This document shows positions 15,437-22,824 of a DNA stretch of 23,524 nucleotides, in pieces. This DNA is from JBDHTS01 sp044220535 (GTDB taxonomy: Bacteria > Pseudomonadota > Alphaproteobacteria > Micavibrionales > Micavibrionaceae). The stretch spans positions 1-23,524 of the forward strand of contig JBGAQU010000038.1 of NCBI GenBank assembly GCA_044220535.1, written 5' to 3'. The position numbers and the translations under genes are program-made. Each line of letters begins with the position of its first letter. Position 1 is the first letter of the stretch. The notes beneath the pieces were generated by a model. It did no database searches. It had not been told where the DNA came from and saw only the letters and a list, made by a program, of their open reading frames with translations.

Positions 15437-15463
15437 TAATCCAAATTGTAGTTGAGATGAAAG

Positions 15464-16909
15464 ATGAAGACAGCAATGCAAGTCAAAGAAGTGAAAAGCG
15501 AAGGCCTAAGGCACGAACTGGAAGTCGTTTTACCCGCCGGTGAGATTGAGCGCCTTCAGAACGAGAAACTGGAGCAATACGCGAAAAACGCAAAAGTGCC
15601 TGGTTTCCGCCCCGGCAAGGTGCCGCTGACCATCATGAAGAAGCAATATGGACGCGCCGTGATGGGCGAAGTGCTGGAAAGCGCCGTCAATGATTCAACG
15701 GCAAAAGTGCTGACCGATAAAGGCTTGCGTCCCGCTCTTCAGCCAAAGATTGAAGTGACGGAATTCGATGAAGGCAAGGACCTGAAATACACGATCACGG
15801 TCGATGTGCTGCCTGAATTCAAGGTGACGGATCTGAAAGGCCTGAAACTGACCAAGCCGGTGGCGAAGGTCGACAGCAAATCCATTGACGAAGCACTGGA
15901 CCGTATCGCGAAACAAAACCGCGACAGCCAGCCGGTCGAAGGCCGCGCTGCAAAAAAAGGCGATATCGTCGTGATCGATTTCCATGGCCGCACCAAAAAA
16001 GACGACAAGCCGCATCCTGGCATGCACGCGCACGGCCATAACCTGGAACTGGGCAGTGGCCAGTTTATTCCCGGTTTTGAAGACCAGCTGATCGGCAGGA
16101 AAAAAGGCGACAAGCCTTCTGTAGAAGTCAAATTTCCGGATGAATATCATTCCGACGAACTGGCGGGCCAGGAAGCGATTTTCGACGTTGAAATTCACGA
16201 AATCCGCGAGCCGACGGATGCCAAGGTCGATGATGAATTCGCCAAGAAACTGGGCCTGACCGACCTTGCCGCGCTGAAGAAGGCGGTTGAGGAGCAGATT
16301 CAGTCGGAATATGATGGCATGAGCCGCATGAAGCTGAAACGCGCCATGCTGGACGCGCTGGATGACAGCCATGATTTCGCAATTCCTGAAGGCATGCTGG
16401 ATCTGGAATTCCAGAATATCCGCCAGCAGATCGCCATGGAGCGCCAGGCTGAACTGAAAGACGGCAAGCTGGAACTGTCCGATGAAGAACAGGATGAGTT
16501 GAAAGCCATAGCCGAGCGCCGCGTGCGTCTGGGCCTGGTCCTGTCCGAAATCGGCCGCGCCAACAATATCCAGGTCAACGACCAGGAACTGCAGCGCGCC
16601 GTGATCAACGAAGCCCGCAAATACCCCGGTCAGGAAGCCGTGGTATTCGAATACTACCGCAAAAACCGCAACGCGCTGGAAGCCCTGCGCGCGCCGGTGT
16701 TTGAGGAAAAAGTCGTCGACTTCATCACCCAACTGGCCTCCATTGAGGAAAGCACTGTATCGCTCGATGAACTGACCGCTGAGGAAGAGGAGGAATCCTA
16801 CCTCGAACGCAAGAAAGGCGGCTCTAAGCCGGCAAAAAAGGCGAAAGCCGAAGGCGGTGAAGAGAAGCCCAAAAAGGCGGCTTCGAAAGCCAAGGCAAAA
16901 AAAGATTAA
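15464..16909 (+). CDS. tig: trigger factor (ribosome-bound chaperone, PPIase)
   Basis: Trigger factor binds the ribosome near the exit tunnel and shields nascent chains. It has 481 residues. The N-terminal ribosome-binding domain carries the signature GFRPGKVPLTIMKKQYG (about residues 46-62). The FKBP-like PPIase domain lies near residues 165-250 (VVIDFHGRT ... LELGSGQFIPGFEDQLIG). A His-rich loop is inserted between its first two strands (HPGMHAHGHN). The helical C-terminal chaperone domain follows. The last 35 or so residues are a Lys/Ala-rich tail, longer than in E. coli but common in alphaproteobacteria. The family usually starts MQV, so the ATG at 15476 is an alternative start. A strong terminator follows the gene. 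Confidence 0.96.
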   Translation: MKTAMQVKEVKSEGLRHELEVVLPAGEIERLQNEKLEQYAKNAKVPGFRPGKVPLTIMKKQYGRAVMGEVLESAVNDSTAKVLTDKGLRPALQPKIEVTEFDEGKDLKYTITVDVLPEFKVTDLKGLKLTKPVAKVDSKSIDEALDRIAKQNRDSQPVEGRAAKKGDIVVIDFHGRTKKDDKPHPGMHAHGHNLELGSGQFIPGFEDQLIGRKKGDKPSVEVKFPDEYHSDELAGQEAIFDVEIHEIREPTDAKVDDEFAKKLGLTDLAALKKAVEEQIQSEYDGMSRMKLKRAMLDALDDSHDFAIPEGMLDLEFQNIRQQIAMERQAELKDGKLELSDEEQDELKAIAERRVRLGLVLSEIGRANNIQVNDQELQRAVINEARKYPGQEAVVFEYYRKNRNALEALRAPVFEEKVVDFITQLASIEESTVSLDELTAEEEEESYLERKKGGSKPAKKAKAEGGEEKPKKAASKAKAKKD

Positions 16910-16915
16910 TTTAAA

Positions 16916-16941
16916 CAGGCTCTTCTGAGCCTGTTTTTTTT
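16916..16941 (+). terminator. rho-independent terminator of tig
   Basis: CAGGCTC (16916-16922) and GAGCCTG (16927-16933) form a perfect 7-bp stem with a TTCT loop, followed by eight T (16934-16941). Confidence 0.95.
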
Positions 16942-16971
16942 AAGCATAAATAGCTTGCATCATTATCCATA

Positions 16972-17787
16972 ATGATTATATCTTTGTGCATGATTATTGA
17001 TCGTCGCCGTCGCGCGCATTATTCAAACGCATTAGGGCCTATTGGGTTTTTAAACCCGGGAGACGGTCCTTTGCAAAGCGTCAGAATGTGTATTGTCGAT
17101 ACTATGTTTCATGTTTGCCTGCGGCACGATCCTCTTGAAAACCTTGCTGACCCTATTGAGAATTGGACGCTTCGCAAAAGTCTGATGAACTCTAATATTG
17201 CCGTGAATGGCACCGAGCCTGCAATTGGTCTAGCCGAATGGGTGGATCATGAGGGGTCAGGATTGCGTCTTGAAATGTGGCATCCCGGTTCGGTCGATCT
17301 TGAAGATATGGTCAGGATTATAGAGAATGTGCCCCAGCTTGAGGGAGCATGGCTGAGAGCGGCTTTGCAAAGCAGGAATCTTGAAGCCGGATTAAAAGCA
17401 GAGGATCTTCCGCATTTTGACGGAGATGCAAACCCCGTTTACGCGGGATGGGGAGGTGATAACGGCTTTTATTCACATTCCTGGATAAGTGCAAAGGGCG
17501 GAACAATACATTTTAAAGACAATACGCCGCAAAACCTTATGGCTGATATACAGAGGCGTATGGAACTCAAGGATGCTGAAGTCGGCCCTGCTGCAATAAA
17601 TAATATTTGCGGAAGAAAAAATACTATATCTCTTCGTTTTATATGGAATGAAGCAAAAAAAAATATTGGAAAGACGCGGCACGAAATCCATGAAGTATTG
17701 GATCATACGCCAGGTATGATCGCTTACGAAGCCGGCACTGTGCTGGAAGCAAGAAACAGACCTGTGGCTTTAACACCCGCAGTTTAA
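16972..17787 (+). CDS. orphan protein of unknown function (271 aa)
   Basis: I do not recognise this protein. It has 271 residues, appears soluble, and has no convincing signal peptide or membrane segment. It has a moderately high Trp and Gly content, with aromatic clusters around LRLEMWHPGSVD, VYAGWGGDNGFYSHSWIS and GGTIHFKD. A helical stretch (LMADIQRRMELKDAEVG) is followed by a Cys in NNICGRKN. The start is uncertain: no ribosome binding site precedes the ATG at 16972, and 16990 or 17089 are alternatives. It is inserted between tig and clpP, which are normally adjacent or separated only by short gaps. It has a more A/T-rich composition than either, consistent with an acquired gene. Confidence 0.6.
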   Translation: MIISLCMIIDRRRRAHYSNALGPIGFLNPGDGPLQSVRMCIVDTMFHVCLRHDPLENLADPIENWTLRKSLMNSNIAVNGTEPAIGLAEWVDHEGSGLRLEMWHPGSVDLEDMVRIIENVPQLEGAWLRAALQSRNLEAGLKAEDLPHFDGDANPVYAGWGGDNGFYSHSWISAKGGTIHFKDNTPQNLMADIQRRMELKDAEVGPAAINNICGRKNTISLRFIWNEAKKNIGKTRHEIHEVLDHTPGMIAYEAGTVLEARNRPVALTPAV

Positions 17788-17937
17788 CTTCGGTCAAATA
17801 AAGTTTCCGCGCGCTTGAGTCAAAAAGCCCAATCAATAACATTATGAAATCTATTTATATTGGCCTTGAACTCATGAGTGGCGCACGATACTTTGTGTCT
17901 ATTGATTCCTGCTATAAACCCTCTTGAAAGAATCCTC

Positions 17938-18654
17938 ATGTACGATCGCGATCCTTTAGAAATCTATAACAACACCCTGGTGCCGACCGTGATCGAGCAG
18001 ACCAACCGGGGCGAACGGGCGTTCGATATTTATTCCCGCCTGCTGAAGGAGCGCATCATCTTCCTGACGGGTGCGGTCAACGACTACACCTCCAGCCTGA
18101 TCTGCGCGCAGCTGTTGTTTCTGGAATCGGAAAACCCGAAGAAGGACATTGCGTTCTACATTAATTCCCCCGGCGGCGTCGTGACCTCCGGCCTGTCGAT
18201 CTACGACACCATGCAATACATCAAGCCTCCGGTCTCCACAGTATGCGTGGGGCAGGCGGCGTCCATGGGTTCTCTGCTTTTAACTGCAGGCGCGGCCGAT
18301 AAACGCTACTCCCTGCCGCATTCCCGGATCATGATCCACCAGCCGCATGGCGGCGCCCAGGGCCAGGCTTCGGATATCGAAATCCAGGCGCGTGAGATCT
18401 TGCGTCTGCGTGCCAAGCTGAATGAAATTTACGTAAAACACACGGGTCAAAAGCTGGCCGCCATCGAGAAAGCCATGGATCGCGATAACTTCATGTCCGC
18501 AGACGAAGCCAAAGCCTTCGGCCTGATCGATCACGTGGTGGATGTTCGTCCGGACGCGCTGGCGGCGATAAAGACAAGAAGCCTACGACTTAATCCTTTG
18601 TTATATATGAATAATTCCTCACCTGTTCTTCAGGTGGGGAAGACGCACCCTTGA
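17938..18654 (+). CDS. clpP: ATP-dependent Clp protease proteolytic subunit, C-terminus apparently frameshifted
   Basis: ClpP forms the tetradecameric serine protease chamber used by ClpX or ClpA. I start at the ATG 17938 (MYDRDPLEIYNN); a longer frame from 17878 adds residues unlike ClpP. The catalytic triad is Ser109 (GQAASMGS), His134 (RIMIHQP) and Asp183 (MDRDNF). As read, the product is 238 residues and ends with an odd tail (after DALAA: IKTRSLRLNPLLYMNN and so on). In the next frame the tail is DKDKKPTT and a TAA at 18591-18593. This is a short, charged end of the normal kind and would give about 218 residues. A single missing G near 18567 (GCGGCGGAT read as GCGGCGAT) explains it. clpX, the usual next gene, is absent. 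Confidence 0.93.
   Translation: MYDRDPLEIYNNTLVPTVIEQTNRGERAFDIYSRLLKERIIFLTGAVNDYTSSLICAQLLFLESENPKKDIAFYINSPGGVVTSGLSIYDTMQYIKPPVSTVCVGQAASMGSLLLTAGAADKRYSLPHSRIMIHQPHGGAQGQASDIEIQAREILRLRAKLNEIYVKHTGQKLAAIEKAMDRDNFMSADEAKAFGLIDHVVDVRPDALAAIKTRSLRLNPLLYMNNSSPVLQVGKTHP
18615..18641 (+). terminator. 11-bp hairpin downstream of the probable clpP stop
   Basis: TTCCTCACCTG (18615-18625) pairs with CAGGTGGGGAA (18631-18641) across a TTCTT loop, with one U-G wobble. No T-run follows, so this is a weak or rho-assisted terminator, or an mRNA 3'-end stabiliser. It falls inside the clpP frame as read, but in the intergenic gap if the frameshift is corrected. Confidence 0.45.
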
Positions 18655-18700
18655 TTTTGCCTTATTCTTAACCAATTCACTGATAGGCACGGCGTCATTC

Positions 18701-18730
18701 TTGGCAATATCCTCTTAACGTCGCTAATAT
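18701..18730 (+). promoter_or_regulatory. probable promoter of lon
   Basis: TTGGCA (18701-18706), an 18-nt spacer and TAATAT (18725-18730), about 56 nt before the lon ATG. It fits vegetative sigma70. I see no clear heat-shock sigma32 element overlapping it. Confidence 0.55.
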
Positions 18731-18786
18731 AGAGTAAGGGAATTGCGGCCGTGGCCTTGATGAAACCAGGAACCTTGTGAGTTGAT

Positions 18787-21204
18787 ATGATTGGGTTATC
18801 TTCCCCCTCTTCCGAAAGCGCTCTTCCCGTTTTGCCGTTAAGGGATATCGTGGTTTTTCCACATATGATCGTACCACTGTTCGTGGGGCGGGAAAAATCC
18901 GTACGCGCTCTGGAAAACGTGATGCAGGATGGGAAGCAAATCCTGCTGGTCACGCAGAAATCCCCGTCGCAGGATGATCCGGCTGCTACCGACCTGTTTG
19001 AAATTGGCACCATCGGCACAATTCTTCAGCTTCTGAAGCTCCCCGACGGCACGGTCAAGGTTCTGGTCGAAGGCAACCGCCGCGTTCGTGTGACGCATTA
19101 TACGGAGCGCCAGGATTATCTGGAGGGTTTCGCTGAAAATATCCGCGATGAATCCGCGCCGGGCGAAGATCTCACCGCCCTGGCCCGTGCCGTCGCATCA
19201 CAGTTTGAACAGTATGTGAAGCTGAACAAAAAAATCCCGCCTGAAGTCATCGTTTCAGTTAATCAGATCGAAGACTCCGCCAAACTGTCCGACACAGTCG
19301 CTGCGCACTTAGCCCTGAAAATCGAAGATAAACAAAAATTGCTGGAAGCTGGCAATACGTCCGACCGTCTGGAACAGATCTTCGCCTTTATGGAGGGGGA
19401 GATCGGCGTTTTGCAGGTTGAAAAACGCGTCCGCAACCGCGTCAAACGCCAGATGGAAAAAACCCAGCGCGAGTATTACCTCAACGAACAAATGAAGGCG
19501 ATCCAGAAAGAACTCGGCGACGGCGAAGGCGGCCTCGACGAGATGGAAGAACTGGACAAGAAAATCAAGGAAACAGGCCTTTCAAAAGAAGCACGCGACA
19601 AGGCGGAGCATGAGCTGAAAAAACTCAAGCAGATGAGTCCGATGTCTGCGGAGGCGACCGTTGTTCGCAATTACCTAGACTGGATTCTGTCGCTGCCATG
19701 GGACAAGCGCACCAAAGTCAAAAAAGATATCAAGATTGCCAAGAAAATTCTGGATACGGATCACTACGGTCTCGAGAAGGTCAAGGAACGCATTCTTGAA
19801 TACCTGGCCGTTCAGCAGCGCACGAAAAAAGTCAAAGGCCCGATTGTTTGCCTGGTTGGCCCTCCAGGTGTGGGAAAAACCTCGCTTGGTCAGTCCATTG
19901 CCAAAGCCACAAACCGCAATTTTGTCCGCATGTCGCTCGGCGGCGTACGCGATGAAAGCGAAATTCGCGGTCATCGCCGCACCTATATAGGCGCTTTGCC
20001 AGGTAAAGTGATCCAGGGCATGAAAAAGGCCGGGACGTCGAACCCGCTGTTCCTGCTGGATGAGATTGACAAGCTGGGCAATGACTGGCGCGGCGATCCG
20101 TCTTCGGCATTGCTGGAGGTTCTGGACCCTGAGCAAAATTCAACGTTCAGCGACCATTATCTGGAACTGGATTACGACCTGTCCGATGTGTTGTTCATCT
20201 GCACGGCCAATAGTACCGCGACTCTGCCGCGTCCACTGCTGGACAGGATGGAACTGATCCGCGTTTCCGGCTACACCGAAGATGAAAAACTTGAGATCGT
20301 CAAACGCCATCTGCTGAAAAAACAGATGGAAGCGGCCGGTTTGAAACGCGGCGAATTCGGAATCAACGATGCGGGCATCCGCGACCTGATCCGTTATTAC
20401 ACGCGCGAAGCCGGTGTCCGTAACCTTGAACGCGAGCTGGCCAATCTGTGCCGGAAGGCGATCAAGGACATCCTGATGAAGGGCCGGAAAGAAGTCCGCA
20501 TCACGCCGCGCAACCTCGAAAAATACGCGGGCGTCCGTAAAATGCATTATGGTGCAACGGATGAGCAGGATCGCGTCGGTGTTGTTAACGGCCTCGCCTA
20601 CACAGAGTTTGGCGGTGATCTTCTGTCGATTGAGGCTGTGACCATACCCGGTAAGGACGGTAAAGTCACGACCACGGGCAACCTGAAAGAAGTGATGCGT
20701 GAATCGATCACAGTTGCCGAAATGCTAATGAAATCGCGAGCCGCCCGTTTTGGCATTAAACATGAAGATCTGAACAAAACAAGCATTCACGTTCACGTGC
20801 CGGAAGGTGCGACGCCGAAGGATGGTCCTTCCGCAGGGGCGGCAATGGTCACGGCGATTATTTCGGCGCTCACCGGCATTGAAGTCCGCAAGGATGTTGC
20901 GATGACGGGTGAAGTCAATCTGCGCGGTTACGTCACGGCCATTGGTGGCCTGAAAGAAAAAATGCTGGCCGCTTTGCGCGCAGGCATCAAAACTGTGTTG
21001 ATCCCGAAAGAAAATGTGAAGGATTTGGTGGACATTCCAGATAAGGTTAAAAAGGGCCTGAAAATTATTCCGGTTGATCGCATTGAAGACGTTCTTGCAA
21101 ATGCTCTCGTCCGTATCCCTGAGCCTCTATCGCAGGAAGTGCGAGAAATCATTGAGCCGATTGCTACAAAAACCGAAGAATCAGGCGATGCGATAAGGCA
21201 TTGA
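18787..21204 (+). CDS. lon: ATP-dependent protease Lon
   Basis: Lon unfolds and degrades damaged and short-lived regulatory proteins in the cytoplasm. It has 805 residues, a normal length for bacterial LonA. The N-terminal substrate domain begins LPVLPLRDIVVFPHM. A coiled region leads to the AAA+ module, with Walker A GPPGVGKT (residues 358-365), Walker B LFLLDEIDKLG and sensor residues after FICTANS. The protease domain has the Ser-Lys dyad: Ser682 in PKDGPSAG and Lys725 in GGLKEK. The gene has its own likely promoter (18701-18730) and only a poor ribosome binding site before the ATG. It follows clpP directly without an intervening clpX, and hup lies downstream, as in many proteobacteria. 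Confidence 0.98.
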   Translation: MIGLSSPSSESALPVLPLRDIVVFPHMIVPLFVGREKSVRALENVMQDGKQILLVTQKSPSQDDPAATDLFEIGTIGTILQLLKLPDGTVKVLVEGNRRVRVTHYTERQDYLEGFAENIRDESAPGEDLTALARAVASQFEQYVKLNKKIPPEVIVSVNQIEDSAKLSDTVAAHLALKIEDKQKLLEAGNTSDRLEQIFAFMEGEIGVLQVEKRVRNRVKRQMEKTQREYYLNEQMKAIQKELGDGEGGLDEMEELDKKIKETGLSKEARDKAEHELKKLKQMSPMSAEATVVRNYLDWILSLPWDKRTKVKKDIKIAKKILDTDHYGLEKVKERILEYLAVQQRTKKVKGPIVCLVGPPGVGKTSLGQSIAKATNRNFVRMSLGGVRDESEIRGHRRTYIGALPGKVIQGMKKAGTSNPLFLLDEIDKLGNDWRGDPSSALLEVLDPEQNSTFSDHYLELDYDLSDVLFICTANSTATLPRPLLDRMELIRVSGYTEDEKLEIVKRHLLKKQMEAAGLKRGEFGINDAGIRDLIRYYTREAGVRNLERELANLCRKAIKDILMKGRKEVRITPRNLEKYAGVRKMHYGATDEQDRVGVVNGLAYTEFGGDLLSIEAVTIPGKDGKVTTTGNLKEVMRESITVAEMLMKSRAARFGIKHEDLNKTSIHVHVPEGATPKDGPSAGAAMVTAIISALTGIEVRKDVAMTGEVNLRGYVTAIGGLKEKMLAALRAGIKTVLIPKENVKDLVDIPDKVKKGLKIIPVDRIEDVLANALVRIPEPLSQEVREIIEPIATKTEESGDAIRH

Positions 21205-21214
21205 TAGAGATGCG

Positions 21215-21640
21215 CTATATTTCGTAGCTTCGAACTTTGACAGGTACGGAAGCGCGTCTCGCGTGATCAATAGTATTTTGCGTTCCGGTACTATTGTTTA
21301 CCCGGTAAGCAAAAACTAAATTGGCGTTATCGACAATCTTTAAATTGCGATCGTGAAAGCTTTCCTTGTTTGCACGATCGTGATCAAGCTCGGTAAGCCT
21401 GCCCATGGATTTTGCCCTGCCAAGTACATCAAAAAGCGCTTTAATGTTGTCGGGGGTTACATCGCCCTTGGATCTTGTGTTTTGAAGTTGCCGTAAAAAA
21501 TATTCTTGATAGCGATCCAGACTGGTCGGAATGATAATACGGATTCTTGTTGCATCAGGATCATGTTTCAGCGCCTCCAGAGTGGCTACAAAATCTACAC
21601 CCAGCGCACCGCCAACGACAATGCCATCACCCGCCGCCAT
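21215..21640 (-). CDS. SLOG/YspA-like Rossmann-fold protein, N-terminus disrupted
   Basis: This is probably a member of the SLOG superfamily (DprA/LOG/YspA-like), predicted to bind nucleotide-derived ligands. From the ATG at 21640 it has 141 residues. The family signature GGALGVD lies near the N-terminus, and the C-terminus has NLVFAYRVNNSTGT followed by a helix and PVKV, as in these folds. The expected first strand with its GSR motif (ISGSRKIN) lies just upstream, in the same frame (21641-21712), but has no normal start. It is preceded by ATG-AAA-TGA (21721-21713), an in-frame stop at codon 3. The gene is therefore either broken, read from an ATC/ATT start, or misassembled. It converges on lon, ending 10 nt after it. 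Function is unknown. Confidence 0.6.
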   Translation of the reverse strand: MAAGDGIVVGGALGVDFVATLEALKHDPDATRIRIIIPTSLDRYQEYFLRQLQNTRSKGDVTPDNIKALFDVLGRAKSMGRLTELDHDRANKESFHDRNLKIVDNANLVFAYRVNNSTGTQNTIDHARRASVPVKVRSYEI

Positions 21641-21970
21641 GATATCACCGATATCGCGACGGACATCGTTTTCTACATCTCGATTGATTTTCCTGGAGCC
21701 TGAAATTCCGATTCATTTCATAAAAAAATTGTACCTTAATGGAATAAACAAAAAGTAAATTCAGCTTTTACAAAGCCTTACAAAAGGACATATTTTTAAT
21801 TTTTATAAGGAAACCTGCGAAAAATAACGCATTGCACATTGATTCACGGCTTGAAAGAGCGTATCAATGATTCGTTCCATGCGGCTGAAAGCTACGGTTT
21901 CCAAGGGTTTCAGCCTGTACGGAAAAGTTTTTCTGATAATCCTTTAACTTTAAAACATGGGGAATTCCCA

Positions 21971-22246
21971 ATGAACAAGCAAGATCTCGTGAACGAAGTT
22001 GCGAAAGTCGCTGACCTGCCGAAAACCAAAGCGCAGGACGCAGTCGAAGCCGTTTTCGAATGCATCAAAACCACCCTGAAAAAAGGCGGCGAAGTCCGTC
22101 TGGTCGGTTTCGGTACATGGACTGTCGCGAAACGCGCGAAAACCACGGGCCGCAACCCGCGCACGGGCGAGAAAATCGATATTCCTGCGTCCAAACAGCC
22201 AAAATTCAAAGCCGGTAAAGAACTGAAAGACGCTGTGAACAAGTAA
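21971..22246 (+). CDS. hup: DNA-binding protein HU
   Basis: HU is a small nucleoid protein that bends DNA and helps replication and recombination. It has 91 residues, the standard length. It begins MNKQDLVNEVA, with the dimerisation helices first. The beta arm is complete, with GFGTWTVAKRAKTTGRNPRTGEKI containing the RNPRTG tip and the conserved Pro of IPASKQPKFKAGK. A ribosome binding site (GGGGAA) lies about 8 nt before the ATG. A longer frame opens at 21839, but the extra residues are unlike HU. The gene follows lon, as hupB does in many proteobacteria, though here a minus-strand gene intervenes. The 258 bp upstream hold its promoter region, in which I could not fix one clear promoter. Confidence 0.96.
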   Translation: MNKQDLVNEVAKVADLPKTKAQDAVEAVFECIKTTLKKGGEVRLVGFGTWTVAKRAKTTGRNPRTGEKIDIPASKQPKFKAGKELKDAVNK

Positions 22247-22265
22247 TTTTGCTCCCGATTATCCT

Positions 22266-22301
22266 AAATCCGGCTATGCGTTGCGCGTGGCCGGATTTTT
22301 T
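22266..22301 (+). terminator. rho-independent terminator of hup
   Basis: AAATCCGGC (22266-22274) pairs with GCCGGATTT (22290-22298) across a 15-nt loop, and the T-run continues to 22301. Confidence 0.85.
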
Positions 22302-22354
22302 ATGCGAAAATCCTTGATTTTTTTTACAGATCCGGGTATTCCCAAACGACTTAA

Positions 22355-22429
22355 GGGCGTTTAGCTCAGTGGTAGAGCACCTCGTTTACACCGAGGGTGC
22401 CGGGAGTTCGACCCTCTCAACGCCCACCA
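22355..22429 (+). tRNA. tRNA-Val (TAC anticodon)
   Basis: A 75-nt cloverleaf: acceptor GGGCGTT pairs with AACGCCC, D arm TAGCTCAGTGGTAGAGC, anticodon stem CCTCG/CGAGG with loop TTTACAC (anticodon TAC), T arm with GAGTTCGACCCTC, discriminator A and encoded CCA (22427-22429). Confidence 0.95.
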
Positions 22430-22449
22430 TTTTTTCTTATAGGAATATT

Positions 22450-22812
22450 ATGGACGCACAAACATTTTCATGGATTGAAATTGCCTATAATGACCAGGAA
22501 GGCAATGAAAACATAATACATGTGCGACTAAATAATGAAGTTTTCGAAGATCTGAATATAGATCCGTCCATCATGTCCCAAAGTGGTGAACAGCGAATAG
22601 ACGCATTGTATGCGTCGTATGGCAGCCATATTTCGGCAGTCATTCGTTATACAAACGGTGAATTGAATGACGGACCTGAAGGTCAGCCCGCATACGTCAT
22701 GTATAAAAATGGCGACATATACAGTAACTCCCATTGGAGAAGTGGAAGGGAAACAACCAGCTTTTACATACGGGAGAAGCCTCCTGTAAGCAATTTGTGT
22801 CCAAATCCCTGA
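22450..22812 (+). CDS. orphan protein of unknown function (120 aa)
   Basis: I do not recognise a named family. From the ATG at 22450 (AGGAA 5 nt upstream) it has 120 residues and no signal peptide or membrane segment. A frame opens earlier, at 22369, but that part lies inside tRNA-Val. The N-terminal half is acidic and strand-rich. Near residue 75 a segment reads DGPEGQPAYVMYKNGDIYSN and continues with an HWRSGRE. It resembles the aromatic-glycine beta-hairpin units (MORN-like: Tyr, Asn-Gly, Trp, Gly) found in some surface or effector proteins; this is only a resemblance. The gene directly follows tRNA-Val, is more AT-rich than hup, and converges on the lipoprotein gene with a 12-nt gap. Its position next to a tRNA fits insertion, but no integrase or duplicated tRNA end is visible. 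Confidence 0.6.
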   Translation: MDAQTFSWIEIAYNDQEGNENIIHVRLNNEVFEDLNIDPSIMSQSGEQRIDALYASYGSHISAVIRYTNGELNDGPEGQPAYVMYKNGDIYSNSHWRSGRETTSFYIREKPPVSNLCPNP

Positions 22813-22824
22813 TACTGTTCTAAC

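Noticed and set aside
15143..15476. Minus-strand open frames across tRNA-Leu
   Set aside because: They are the familiar spurious translation of a tRNA and its flank (GTRTPTG-like) with no support as genes.
15695..16732. A 345-codon open frame on the minus strand within tig
   Set aside because: It lies wholly inside the trigger factor gene on the opposite strand, with Phe/Gln-rich shadow composition and no family resemblance.
17878..17937. Upstream clpP start at 17878
   Set aside because: The 20 added residues do not resemble ClpP propeptides, and MYDRDPLEIYNN at 17938 fits the family.
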